Origin: Paenibacillus foliorum
GTDB taxonomy: Bacteria > Bacillota > Bacilli > Paenibacillales > NBRC-103111
Length of the DNA: 64,000 nt
Direction: 5' to 3'
NCBI RefSeq assembly: GCF_013141765.1
Contig: NZ_WHOD01000065.1
Location: 1 to 64,000, forward strand
Shown piece by piece: positions 54,223 to 63,205 of the stretch. The translations under genes and the position numbers were made by a program. A model generated the notes under the pieces. It saw nothing but the letters and a program-made list of their open reading frames with translations. It was not told the origin of the DNA and did not search any database. Position 1 is the first letter of the stretch; every line of letters starts with the position of its first letter.

Positions 54223-55053
54223 TTACTTAAACGTAGAATTCGCCATTGCGGCCACAATATATTTTTGAGCGAACACAAACACGATTACAATCGGTAGAAT
54301 CACCAGTAAGCTTGCTGACATAAGCAGATGGAAATTTAAGGACTCGTTACCACCTATCGAGTCACGCATCATCGCTACGCCAACCGTTAATACACGCATG
54401 GTGTTGGAGTTGGTCATAACCAGCGGCCAGAAATAAGAGTTCCAGCTGTGAATAAAGCTAATAACAATTAATGTCACTACAGTGGGCATTGCCATTGGTG
54501 TCAAGATTTTATATAGAACCTGAAGCCGACTCGCGCCATCTACCTTAGCAGCCTCTATAACATCATTATTAATAGATCTGAACATTTGACGCAATAAGAA
54601 AATTCCATAAGCCGAAGCCGCATGAGGAATTATTAGCGCATAATAAGTATTGATCCAACCAAGATCAGACATCATCACATAAATAGGAACAAATACAACC
54701 TGCTCAGGAACGATCAGCGCAGCTAGAACAAGCACAAACAGCTTATCTCTTCCAATAAATGATCCCTTTGCAAAAGCATAGGCTGCCATAATGCCAATGT
54801 TGATTTGCAGAAACACTATCCCAACCGTTTGAATAACTGTGTTAACTGTAAAGCGATAGAAAGGAATTGTTTTGAATGCTGTCGCAAAATTTTCCCACAT
54901 CAGCTTCTCAGGCCAAAAGCTCGGAACCGCCAACCTTAATTCGGCAGGCGTCTTCAGCGCCGTCACAATCATCCAATAGATCGGGAAGAACATGATCAAC
55001 GTGATAACTATGGCGACTATCAAACGGGTAGTTTTTAAAACTGGACTCTTCAT
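54223..55053 (-). CDS. ABC transporter permease, UgpE-like
   Basis: A 276-residue permease with six membrane segments and EAA loop EAAKVDGASRLQVLY. It ends with QKYIVAAMANSTFK, the short C-terminus typical of MalG/UgpE permeases. Thirteen bp behind its partner. The glycerol-3-phosphate or glycerophosphodiester assignment rests on the two phosphodiesterases in the operon. Confidence 0.88.
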   Translation of the reverse strand: MKSPVLKTTRLIVAIVITLIMFFPIYWMIVTALKTPAELRLAVPSFWPEKLMWENFATAFKTIPFYRFTVNTVIQTVGIVFLQINIGIMAAYAFAKGSFIGRDKLFVLVLAALIVPEQVVFVPIYVMMSDLGWINTYYALIIPHAASAYGIFLLRQMFRSINNDVIEAAKVDGASRLQVLYKILTPMAMPTVVTLIVISFIHSWNSYFWPLVMTNSNTMRVLTVGVAMMRDSIGGNESLNFHLLMSASLLVILPIVIVFVFAQKYIVAAMANSTFK

Positions 55054-55065
55054 TTATTTATATAC

Positions 55066-56004
55066 CTACCCTTCGTAATGGACTTTCTTCTTCGATATGT
55101 ACAATTGAATGCTTGTTAGTATGATAATGATAATAAAGAATATAATGACCAAGGCCGATGCTCTGCCTGTTCTAAATTCACTGAAGGCCATTTCGTAAAT
55201 CCAGTAAACCATAGCCTTGGTTGATTCTAATGGTCCACCGTTCGTCATTACATCCACAGATTGAAACACCTGCATGGACGAAATAAAGTTGGTAATAATT
55301 AGAAACAACGAGGTCGGAGACAATAATGGGATCGTAATTTTCCAAAATTGAGTCCATTTGGTAGCTCCATCAATACTGGAAGCTTCATAATACTCAACCG
55401 GAATACTTCTCAGACCTGCAATGAAAATGATCATTGTGAAGCCGACGCCTTTCCAGACGGATACCAGTATAAGCACCCATAGTGCCGTGCGCGTATTGGT
55501 TAACCATAGAACTGGCTCGATTCCCAGCAGCTTGAGCAGCTCATTCATCAATCCAAATTGCCCGTTGAAAATCCATATGAAAATCATAGATACGATAACC
55601 ATGGATATATAGTGCGGCATAAAGATAACCATACGCAACACGTTATAGAACTTTGAAACGGAATTGAACAACAACGCCAGCAAAAGTCCAATTCCTAAGG
55701 TGAGAAATACATCAAAAACGGTGTAGGTAAACGTTATTTTTAATACATTGTAAAATGTATCACTGGTCAATAAATAAGTGTAATTATCAAACCCAACGAA
55801 TTTCTTCACTGGCTTGGTCATATTCCAATTTGTGAAGCTAAGGTAAAGTGAGTTAAATAATGGATAATAAATAAATAAAACTAAAATAACTAATGCGGGT
55901 AAAGCAAAAGCGAAATCTTTGAACCCTTCCATAAACTTTGATGGAGCCTTTCGGCTGGTCTTGTTGACTACTTCAACCTGTAAATTGCTGTCCGTCGCTT
56001 TCAT
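55066..56004 (-). CDS. ABC transporter permease, UgpA-like
   Basis: A 312-residue permease with EAA loop EASSIDGATKWTQFW and MalF/UgpA-type membrane segments. The ATG at 56004 follows GAGGGG; the in-frame extension to 56064 has no ribosome site and was dropped. It lies between the binding protein and its partner permease. Confidence 0.88.
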   Translation of the reverse strand: MKATDSNLQVEVVNKTSRKAPSKFMEGFKDFAFALPALVILVLFIYYPLFNSLYLSFTNWNMTKPVKKFVGFDNYTYLLTSDTFYNVLKITFTYTVFDVFLTLGIGLLLALLFNSVSKFYNVLRMVIFMPHYISMVIVSMIFIWIFNGQFGLMNELLKLLGIEPVLWLTNTRTALWVLILVSVWKGVGFTMIIFIAGLRSIPVEYYEASSIDGATKWTQFWKITIPLLSPTSLFLIITNFISSMQVFQSVDVMTNGGPLESTKAMVYWIYEMAFSEFRTGRASALVIIFFIIIIILTSIQLYISKKKVHYEG

Positions 56005-56083
56005 CGCGACTCCCCTCTCACTTACGATAATGAACCGTAATGCGGGTTCTTTAAGCTCCCGCATTACGGACTAAAGATTATTT

Positions 56084-57394
56084 TTATTGATCTGCTATGA
56101 TTCTGTTAATTTCTTTGATGCTATCTTTCATAAGCGGTACCGGGTCAGCATTTTCAAGAATCATTTTACCAACGACTTCCATGTATTGCTTGCTGAATTC
56201 CGGGTAAGCCGGATGCTGCGGACGTCCTACAACATTGTCGAAATTTTCGAACACGGCTTTATATTGTGGCAGCTTTTCAAAGTATTTCTTACCTTCATCT
56301 GTATTAACAACCGACTTGTGAGTTGGCAAATATCCGGTTCCCTCAGCCCATTTGATATTGTTTTCAACGCCTGTCATAAAGCTAACAAATTTCCAGGCCG
56401 CTTCCTTTTGCTTAGCTGGTGCGCCTTCCATCATAACAATTCCCGCGCCGCCGATATGCGACTTTCTTTCTTTATCCCCAGGAATGAACGAAACTCCCAC
56501 TTCAAACTTGGCGTTTTCTAAGTATGTTTTAATAATTGCAGAGGAATGCTGTACCATGGCTACCTTTTCTTCAAGGAACATTTGTCTCATCGTATCCGAT
56601 GCACCTTTTCCATAGCCCATTTGCATGGAACCATCCTGCATCCATTTACGGAAATTTTGAATCCATTTCAAGCTGTCCGGCTGATCGAGCAATGTTTTTT
56701 TGTGATCTGGACTTAGGATAGCTCCGCCGCCATTGGAAACCCACGGATCATAATACCATGTATCCCAGCCCGGTACGGAAAACGCATAACGAGACGTCTT
56801 TCCATTTTCCTTCACCGTCACCTTTTTATTGAAGTCCTCAATTTCGGCCCATGTTGCTGGAGGCTTCACGCCCAGTTTATCCAGCATCGTTTTATTGTAA
56901 ACGAAGACGCTCGTGCTGACGATCAACGGAAATCCATATTGCTTGTCATTATAAGCATACGCCTGCAGCATCCCTTTGGAGAAATCGTTCATATCCACTT
57001 TATCCCGCTTGATGTAAGGAGTCATATCCGCAAACACACCGCCATCGGCAAAGTTCGGAAGAACGGATACTTCCACGTTCGTCACCGCAGGGACATCCTT
57101 GGCCGCAACGGCTGCCTGCAGCTTTTTATGTAAATCAGGGTACCCGCCTTGGAAAACCGGCTCCACCGTAATATTGGGATACTTCTTCTGAAATTCTGCA
57201 ATCATGTAGTTTAAGGCAGCAATCTGTGGCTCCGCATGAGAATGCCAATATTGAATAGTAATCGGCGAATTGTCTGCTACTGGAGCTTTAGCGACCTCCG
57301 TTGTTTTTTCAGCAGCATTGTTAGAGCACCCGACAGCCAAGCCTAAGGACATGGAAGAAACAGTGAGTACAGAAAGCCATTTATTCAATTTCAT
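56084..57394 (-). CDS. Extracellular solute-binding lipoprotein, UgpB-like
   Basis: A 436-residue family-1 binding protein with lipobox LAVGC (C23). Features such as ITIQYWHSHAEPQIAALNYM and VAMVQHSSAIIKTYL resemble UgpB-type glycerol-3-phosphate binders. It is the first gene of the operon, behind a long leader (57395-57598). AAGGGG precedes the ATG at a somewhat long spacing. Confidence 0.88.
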   Translation of the reverse strand: MKLNKWLSVLTVSSMSLGLAVGCSNNAAEKTTEVAKAPVADNSPITIQYWHSHAEPQIAALNYMIAEFQKKYPNITVEPVFQGGYPDLHKKLQAAVAAKDVPAVTNVEVSVLPNFADGGVFADMTPYIKRDKVDMNDFSKGMLQAYAYNDKQYGFPLIVSTSVFVYNKTMLDKLGVKPPATWAEIEDFNKKVTVKENGKTSRYAFSVPGWDTWYYDPWVSNGGGAILSPDHKKTLLDQPDSLKWIQNFRKWMQDGSMQMGYGKGASDTMRQMFLEEKVAMVQHSSAIIKTYLENAKFEVGVSFIPGDKERKSHIGGAGIVMMEGAPAKQKEAAWKFVSFMTGVENNIKWAEGTGYLPTHKSVVNTDEGKKYFEKLPQYKAVFENFDNVVGRPQHPAYPEFSKQYMEVVGKMILENADPVPLMKDSIKEINRIIADQ

Positions 57395-57463
57395 TGTTAA
57401 AATACCCCTTTCTCTTCTATCAATTTGTTAGAATCGTATTCATTCAACCATCAGTAAAGATGC

Positions 57464-57555
57464 AAAAAGGAGAGCATTGAGAGCACAAGAAACAAAGAGG
57501 GGCCGGCATAAGTATACACGGTCCGTTCGTCTCTTGGGTTGTCTCAATGATCTCC
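57464..57555 (-). promoter_or_regulatory. Leader attenuator hairpin of ugpB-like operon
   Basis: On the minus strand GGAGA and CATTGAGA, then CAAGA, pair in register with TCTTG, TCTCAATG and TCTCC, forming one long hairpin of about 87 nt with an inner GGACCG/CGGCC pairing. TTTTT follows at once. It lies in the 5' leader between the promoter at 57606 and the start codon, the architecture of a regulated terminator. GlpP-type antitermination is a reasonable guess because glpP is nearby. Confidence 0.6.
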
Positions 57556-57605
57556 GCACCCAATCGTTATTGAACGAAATAAAGCGTTTTCTTATTACTC
57601 TTAAA

Positions 57606-57634
57606 ATTATCCCACATCGATATTGTATAGTCAA
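57606..57634 (-). promoter_or_regulatory. Sigma-A promoter of ugpB-like operon
   Basis: On the minus strand TTGACT (57634-57629), a 17-bp spacer and GATAAT (57611-57606) predict a transcript start near 57598 and hence a leader of about 200 nt. The rest of the gap 57395-57695 holds only this leader. Confidence 0.65.
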
Positions 57635-57695
57635 TACCTACACAAAATCTTAATATTACCACTAAAGTAAGAAGAATACAATCTATGCGAATGAA

Positions 57696-58451
57696 TCAAA
57701 GCGCTTCGAGAGTAGATTGTCTTAACCCATCCGATTTTGTTAAACCTTTAGATTCCATCGACAAGATATCTCCGGAAGCAGAAATCCCCTCCATCGCCAG
57801 CAACAGCGTCTCCCCTTGCTTGGATTTCAAGCTAAAGCACAGCTCCATCACGGGTTCTTCCACCCCCGAAACCTCCACCGTTCCTTCCGGTTTCATTTTG
57901 ACATTAACGATTTGGATCCCATGCTTGCCAAAATTCGTTGCGATGTTTCCAAGAGCACCCGGCCTGTCGATAATTTTTATTACCACTTCCATTGTTCTCC
58001 TATTGCGCATCAAATGCTTCTCCCATTTGTTTAATACAAACAAGCTTAACAGCACCATGACAGTTGCGAGTGCAGCACAATAAAAGAAACCAGCCCCTAC
58101 ACATAAGCCAATAGCAGCCACTACCCAAACTGAAGCCGCTGTCGTAAGTCCGGATACAGTAGAACCCGTACGCATAATCGTTCCGGCACCTAGAAAACCG
58201 ATACCGCTGATAACCTGAGCTGCGAGACGCGCAGGATCAGTACGTACATTGACTTCATTTACAAATTGTGAGAAGCCATATATAGACAGCAGCATGATGG
58301 CTGCAGATCCAATGCAAACTAGAATATGCGTTCGTAATCCTGCCGCATGATTGTTCCATTCGCGCTCAAGACCAACCAAGCCTCCTAATCCGGCTGCAAG
58401 CAATATACGTATCGTTAATTCCAGATGGGTGATATGCCAAACACTATCCAT
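57696..58451 (-). CDS. MgtC/SapB family membrane protein
   Basis: A 251-residue protein. The N-terminal half has about five membrane segments with family motifs LAAGLGGLVGLEREW and VISGIGFLGAGTIMR. The C-terminal cytoplasmic half (VVIKIIDRPGALGNIATNFG) is ACT-like. MgtC proteins influence magnesium and phosphate homeostasis or virulence-associated ATP control; the role here is unknown. GGAAGTGAG precedes the ATG. Appears monocistronic between the Ugp operon and glpP. Confidence 0.88.
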   Translation of the reverse strand: MDSVWHITHLELTIRILLAAGLGGLVGLEREWNNHAAGLRTHILVCIGSAAIMLLSIYGFSQFVNEVNVRTDPARLAAQVISGIGFLGAGTIMRTGSTVSGLTTAASVWVVAAIGLCVGAGFFYCAALATVMVLLSLFVLNKWEKHLMRNRRTMEVVIKIIDRPGALGNIATNFGKHGIQIVNVKMKPEGTVEVSGVEEPVMELCFSLKSKQGETLLLAMEGISASGDILSMESKGLTKSDGLRQSTLEAL

Positions 58452-58589
58452 GCTAACTCACTTCCCTATGACTTTAGATACGAAAAGCCTCTATTCGAAG
58501 TCTTTTCGATGAAGATACATTCGTGTCTTAGCGGTAGCTTTTCTTGCAATATCAGTTAATGGTTCAGCTCCGCTGAACACTTATAAATA

Positions 58590-58652
58590 TAAGAAAAACC
58601 CCAATAGAAAAAGTGCAATTAAACAGCACCTTTCCCAAAGAGGTTTCTCAGT
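58590..58652 (-). terminator. Terminator after glpP
   Basis: On the minus strand an outer GAAACCTC/GGGGTTTTTC pairing surrounds an inner AAAGGTGC/GCACTTT hairpin, ending in a T-rich run, 38 bp past the glpP stop. Confidence 0.45.
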
Positions 58653-58689
58653 TAGTCTCTCCTGCTTGGAATTAGAGGTTATTTAATTT

Positions 58690-59244
58690 CTACCATAATT
58701 CAGATGTTCCTGCAGACACGGCGAGTGCACCTGCTTCAAGTGCACTTTCGATCTCCTCGTGCGTGCCGACAAGTCCGCCCGCGATAATCGGAAGAGAAGT
58801 CATATCCGTCATCTCTCTAATTACCCGAGGCATAATGCCCGGCATGACTTCAATCGCGTCTGGCTTGCTCTGCTCGGCAGCCTTGATGCCTCTGACAACT
58901 GCGCTGCGGTCAATCAAAAATATACGCTGTATAGCCATAAGTCCGGCTTCCTTAGCTCCTCGAATCAAATTGCTCTTAGTGGAGATGATTCCAGTAGGCT
59001 GTATATATTGTGCAACATACGCAACGCCGCTGCGATCAGCCGCTATACCCTCTATAAACTCCATATGAATAAATACTTGCTTATCTGCTGCTTTAACTTG
59101 ATCCACCAAGTCTTTGATATTAAAGATAGATCCCACCAGAAGGAAAACAATATTGACCTTACTATTAATAGCGAGATCCATATCTTCTACTCTCTGCACA
59201 GCTGCAATGGTTTGATGTTCCACCAAATCGACAATCGGATACAA
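58690..59244 (-). CDS. glpP: Glycerol-3-phosphate responsive antiterminator GlpP
   Basis: A 184-residue RNA-binding antiterminator that, in Bacillus, binds glycerol-3-phosphate and lets transcription pass leader terminators of glp genes. Family features are VFLLVGSIFNIKDLVDQVKA, HMEFIEGIAADRSGVAYVAQ and IISTKSNLIRGAKEAG, ending SAGTSELW. The start is TTG, 6 nt behind AAAGGCGGGG. It is the second gene after the NagD-like phosphatase, 47 bp apart, and no glpF, glpK or glpD gene is in the window. The Ugp-type operon with its leader terminator is a candidate target. Confidence 0.92.
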   Translation of the reverse strand: MYPIVDLVEHQTIAAVQRVEDMDLAINSKVNIVFLLVGSIFNIKDLVDQVKAADKQVFIHMEFIEGIAADRSGVAYVAQYIQPTGIISTKSNLIRGAKEAGLMAIQRIFLIDRSAVVRGIKAAEQSKPDAIEVMPGIMPRVIREMTDMTSLPIIAGGLVGTHEEIESALEAGALAVSAGTSELW

Positions 59245-59291
59245 TCAGTTCCCCGCCTTTCGTTGTAGTGAGAACATTATAACATGCTTGG

Positions 59292-60062
59292 TTATAAATC
59301 TACGACATCTTTAATGCTTGGAACAATATAGTGGGGTCGGTCCGTTGTGAGCTCAGCCATCTCGGCCGTACTAACTCCGGTCAGTACAAGCACAGAAACC
59401 ATCCCCGCTTCATTGGCCATTCTAATATCTGTCTCCAGACGATCGCCAATCATCAAGCAGTCTTTATAATCCAGTCCCAGATGAGCAACCGCTGCCTCAG
59501 CTGCTATTAATGAAGGCTTGCCAACAACCAAATCGATTGCTTTCCCTGTAGCCACCTCAAGTGCAGCTATAAACGTTCCCGTATCGGGAATTTGTCCTCC
59601 ATCCAATGGGCAGGTCGTATCCGGGTTGGAGGCGATGATGATGGCTCCCTTGATAGCCGCTTGATAGACACTGTTCAGCTTATCATAAGTAAACTGCCGG
59701 TCCCACGATAATACGACATACTCAGCGTTATCGCTATCCTGCGTTATCGGAATTCCATATTCAGCAAGCTCCTCATTGATTGGCTCTTCCCCAATTACAA
59801 ATACTTTTTCTCCGACTTTAAGACGACGCTGCAAATATTGAGCTACAATTTGTGAGGAGTTTAATACATCCTTCAGAGTTGTCGGAATCCCCATTTTATT
59901 CAGCTTTTCTACATAGGACTGTCTGGTTGCGATGGGTTTGTTGGATAAGAATACTACCTTGTCTCCACGGACTCTTAAAGCCTGAATTGCTTCTGATGCC
60001 CCATCAATCATCTTGTCTCCCAAATATACAGTGCCATCCAAGTCAAAAATGTAACCTCTCAC
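59292..60062 (-). CDS. NagD-like HAD hydrolase (TIGR01457 type)
   Basis: A 256-residue class IIA HAD phosphatase. Motif I is FDLDGTVYLGD (D6 and D8), motif II VVFLSNKP, motif III includes GKPSL, and motif IV MIGDRLETDIRMANEAG. GTG start 7 nt behind GAGG. Paralogues act on small phosphate esters including glycerol phosphates. Its position upstream of glpP suggests a link to glycerol-3-phosphate balance; this is inference. Confidence 0.88.
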   Translation of the reverse strand: MRGYIFDLDGTVYLGDKMIDGASEAIQALRVRGDKVVFLSNKPIATRQSYVEKLNKMGIPTTLKDVLNSSQIVAQYLQRRLKVGEKVFVIGEEPINEELAEYGIPITQDSDNAEYVVLSWDRQFTYDKLNSVYQAAIKGAIIIASNPDTTCPLDGGQIPDTGTFIAALEVATGKAIDLVVGKPSLIAAEAAVAHLGLDYKDCLMIGDRLETDIRMANEAGMVSVLVLTGVSTAEMAELTTDRPHYIVPSIKDVVDL

Positions 60063-60109
60063 CTGTCTGCCTCACTCTCTGTTGAAATTGTTAGCAGCAC
60101 TGGAAATAC

Positions 60110-60181
60110 AAAAAAAACCTTATCGCAGTAAACACACCCACCCCTAATAGGAAGGATATGATTACGGACAAGGTTTTCTCC
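60110..60181 (-). promoter_or_regulatory. Attenuator-like leader of NagD-glpP operon
   Basis: On the minus strand GGAGAAAACCTT and AAGGTTTTTTTT enclose about 48 nt: an 8-bp A/U-rich stem ending in a U-run, 48 bp before the GTG start. It may be an attenuator or a GlpP site. The stem is short for its loop, so confidence is moderate. Confidence 0.4.
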
Positions 60182-60350
60182 AGGACTCGTGCCTAACCGT
60201 ATATTCATTAATGAAACCAAGTATAGAACCTGAACGAACTTTCTGTCAACTAAAATTTATTATACAGTAGAATTCATCCCGATATCATCCACTTAAGCTT
60301 ATCGTTGAAACCATTAATGAAAAGGTTATTTGGGCGCACGGTATGATGAA

Positions 60351-60410
60351 GTACTTCCGTTCCACTTGAATGATCACGTGTGCATGGAAAAATAGCGTAC
60401 CTACGTTCCT
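60351..60410 (+). repeat. Dispersed repeat, C unit copy 2
   Basis: Matches 42611-42670 at 53 of 60 positions. The gap 60182-60505 holds this unit, the D unit and nothing gene-like; a 68-codon frame across it is an artefact of the repeat. Confidence 0.8.
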
Positions 60411-60449
60411 CACCTGCCAATATAGAGACACAGTTCGCGATTGCAAATA

Positions 60450-60471
60450 AAGGGTAAGCTTCGCTCACCCC
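60450..60471 (+). repeat. Dispersed repeat, D unit
   Basis: AAGGGTAAGCTTCGCTCACC recurs inverted at 41786 and degenerate at 42895. Here, as at 42895, it is followed by an AAATTYTAGA word and a terminator hairpin. Confidence 0.6.
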
Positions 60472-60505
60472 CAACCCCAAAGCAAATAAATTCTAGATGC
60501 TAAAA

Positions 60506-60533
60506 AACGTCCTCTACATAGTTAGAGAACGTT
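60506..60533 (-). terminator. Terminator overlapping end of LysR gene
   Basis: On the minus strand AACGTTCTCTA pairs with TAGAGGACGTT (one G-U) followed by TTTT. The hairpin overlaps the last codons of the LysR frame. Confidence 0.65.
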
Positions 60534-61482
60534 TATTTCCGTGGAAATATTGTTGAACATCCTTGCAAAACGCCATTTCGATTGAATTGAGAGGGGTATG
60601 CTTCCGAGTGACATAGCCATTTTTCCGTTTAATACTTAATGAAGATACCGCTTTAGTGATAAGCTTTCCATTATTGATGTCTTCTACAACCGATTGAGAA
60701 GGGAGGAAAGCAATTCCAAGCTCCGACTTGACCGCTTGTTTGATCATTTCAAAATTGCTCATTTGTAAAAAACGCACCTTCACCCGTTGCTGCTCTAATT
60801 GAGCGGAAATATATTGCTGTAAATAGAGGCTTTGCGGCAGTAGTATATTTTCATTATGTAAATCCCGACAATAAATAACCTTCCGGTTAGTCCACGAATG
60901 GCCCACTGGCAAAACTAACAGGAAATCCTCTTCAAAAAGAACCGTTATATCAAACTCGGCCCGAATATATTCATCCTCTGGATAGAGCGGTAAAAAAGCA
61001 AAATTCGTCTTCCCTTCCCGTAGAGAGCGTATCAGATCATCATAGCATTGGGTATAAATCTCTAATAATTACTTGGGGTACACATGATGAAAATGTTGCA
61101 GAATGTCCGAAAAGAAATAACCAGCAATGTAATTGCTCACATAAATAGACAAATTACTGTCCTGTCTAGAGACATTCTTCATTTGCAACGATGCATCTTC
61201 AATGAGCCTAGTTATTTGCTTCGCATATTCCAGCAAAACCTCACCTTGCTTAGTCAATTGAACCATTTTACCTGAACGGTGAAACAAAGTGGCATTAAAC
61301 AGCTCCTCTAGCTGCTGAATATGATTGCTGATGGTTGGTTGGGAGCAATAAAGACGTTTGGCCGTATCAGTAAATGACTTACATTCGGAAAGGACGATAA
61401 AGGTTTCAATTTTATCCAATGTTTTCAGATTCAACACCTCAACAATATCACAGATTATATTGATAAAGATTATCATTCTCAT
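60514..61482 (-). pseudogene. LysR family regulator interrupted by one in-frame stop
   Basis: The N-terminal piece (to 61069) has the LysR helix-turn-helix SFTDTAKRLYCSQPTISNHI and LFHRSGKMVQLTKQGEVLLE. The rest (to 60514) is the effector domain with SELGIAFLPSQSV. Both are in the same reading frame; between them only a single TAA at 61071-61069 follows HVYPK, after which the frame runs on without loss (LLEIYTQCYDDLIRSLREGK). So the sole defect is a nonsense codon near residue 137 of about 320. The start is unclear; a TTG near 61434 fits the usual family length better than 61482. Divergent from the flippase. Confidence 0.8.
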
Positions 61483-61628
61483 GTTTGAAAGTCAATGAAA
61501 GTCCTAGTCCCTATCGCTTTATCTGACTTACAAATACGCATACTACAACAAAATATATTCATTGAATATCAACTGCCATCTTTGGTACGATAAAGCGGTA
61601 ATTCCAACTAAGAAGGTGATGGTTTGAA

Positions 61629-63110
61629 ATGCCGCGACTCAAACTTGCTTTAAAGGATAATCAGCGCTTTTTAATACGGAGCTTTTCCATCATTGTACTA
61701 GGCCTCTTTATTAATCAGCTTCTGCAAACGGTAGGAAGTATCATTCTCGCTCGCGTGTTAGACGATCCTGGCAAATTCGGCGAAGTGAATCTACTGCTTC
61801 AAGTGTTCGGAATGGTAACTCTTTTTCTAAATGTCGGCTTCACTTCTTCACTGGTATATACCTTCTCTACACAGGCAAAAGAAGCCATCCAATCCAAGCT
61901 TCGGCTAGCATTGCTTGGCAGTGTTTTTTTTGCAGTCGTACTGAGCTTGCTCCTTACTATTCTGGCACCCATCTTATCTAATGCATATAAGCTGCCTGAA
62001 CTCAAAGGGGCACTCATTATGAGCTCTGTAATGTTAGTGTTCAACTCGATTATCAATATTGGGGTATCCTCCTTCTCCGGAAGCCGTGATTTCAAGACAC
62101 AAGCATTTTTCATGGTTGTCTCGACGATTTTCTCTACATCGGGAACATTGCTAGGCGTATTATGGCCGCTCGGCTCTAACTCAGTTCTATGGGGAGTCTC
62201 CTTCTGGATGGGGGTCGGTGCTATACTCGCTGCTGCCTATATATGCTGGAAAGTTGAAAAAGAACATCATCCCGTATGGTGGGGGCCTATCTCCTTAAAG
62301 GAGCTCAAGGAAATGATGAAATACGGCGTTCCTCTCTGGGCTGGGACTATTGCCAAGGCATTCCAGCAGCCTTTTATGCTCATGATGATTGGCTCCAGCT
62401 CAGTTATTGCCGTTGGCTATTTGACCAATGCGATTCGAATAACGGGGTTTATCGGCATCGTCACCTGGGCGTTTATGATCGTTACCTTTCCATTTGTAGC
62501 TGAAAGCTCGCGAGACTTAGCCGAAAGCAAGCGTAGGGGCACGCTCTGTATCCGGTATAATAATTTAATCTTGTATCCGCTCACCTTGATAATCTGTTTA
62601 TATCCGAACCAAATTAACGGCTTCTTGTTTGGCAACAGCTATACATCGAGCGATTCAGCCGTATACATCCGTTTGTTGGCGCTGGGAGTCCTATTCTCAT
62701 CCGTTGGACGGTTAGGTGGCAATATTCTCGCGGGCATTGGGAAAACAAAGGCGAATTTCTGGGTTATGGTTGTAGCGGGCATTTTTGTTGTCGCCATTGT
62801 TCCTTTTATTGTAACTTATAATCCAGTATGGTCCGTATGGGTTTATACCGGCGGTTGGGCGTTTTCCGCACTATCAATGATCTGGTTTTTTTATTTGGAG
62901 GGCTTTCCTTTGAATTGGTGGAAGGCTTATGGAGAACCGTTAATTCCAACTCTGGTTATGGGTGTCTTTATGGTGGTAAGCGGGTTTACAGGGCCATTTA
63001 TGACGAGCTTTCTCATCATTGCTGTTGCCAGCTTGCTGGTGTTAACTCTCTTAGTAGAAATGAACACATTGAAGACGCCCAACTTTCGCTCTTTCCGAGG
63101 GAAATCATAG
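61629..63110 (+). CDS. Polysaccharide flippase (Wzx/MATE-like, oligosaccharide flippase family)
   Basis: A 493-residue membrane protein with 12-14 hydrophobic segments, an N-terminal IIVLGLFINQLLQTVGSIIL, the early family pattern VNLLLQVFGMVTLFLNVGF, and LRLALLGSVFFAVV. It resembles O-antigen/exopolysaccharide flippases that move lipid-linked sugars across the membrane. AAGGTG lies 10 nt before the ATG. No glycosyltransferases adjoin it in the window, which is unusual for a flippase gene. Confidence 0.87.
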   Translation: MPRLKLALKDNQRFLIRSFSIIVLGLFINQLLQTVGSIILARVLDDPGKFGEVNLLLQVFGMVTLFLNVGFTSSLVYTFSTQAKEAIQSKLRLALLGSVFFAVVLSLLLTILAPILSNAYKLPELKGALIMSSVMLVFNSIINIGVSSFSGSRDFKTQAFFMVVSTIFSTSGTLLGVLWPLGSNSVLWGVSFWMGVGAILAAAYICWKVEKEHHPVWWGPISLKELKEMMKYGVPLWAGTIAKAFQQPFMLMMIGSSSVIAVGYLTNAIRITGFIGIVTWAFMIVTFPFVAESSRDLAESKRRGTLCIRYNNLILYPLTLIICLYPNQINGFLFGNSYTSSDSAVYIRLLALGVLFSSVGRLGGNILAGIGKTKANFWVMVVAGIFVVAIVPFIVTYNPVWSVWVYTGGWAFSALSMIWFFYLEGFPLNWWKAYGEPLIPTLVMGVFMVVSGFTGPFMTSFLIIAVASLLVLTLLVEMNTLKTPNFRSFRGKS

Positions 63111-63205
63111 CTGTTCGCTTTTTTTGCATACATGCATGCTTCTGCTGTCTTTTGTTCACAATAACCTTGTTATGCCAAATTCAATTTGGTTAGGAGGTTA
63201 TTCGA

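Noticed and set aside
57440..57634. 64-codon minus-strand frame upstream of the ugpB-like gene
   Set aside because: It coincides with the promoter and leader hairpin and has an unlikely composition.
60274..60480. 68-codon minus-strand frame similar to part of the frame at 42532
   Set aside because: The similarity comes from the shared 60-bp dispersed repeat at DNA level, not from a conserved protein; the two are read in different frames.
62828..63193. 121-codon plus-strand frame at end of flippase
   Set aside because: An out-of-frame shadow of the flippase C-terminus without a ribosome site.
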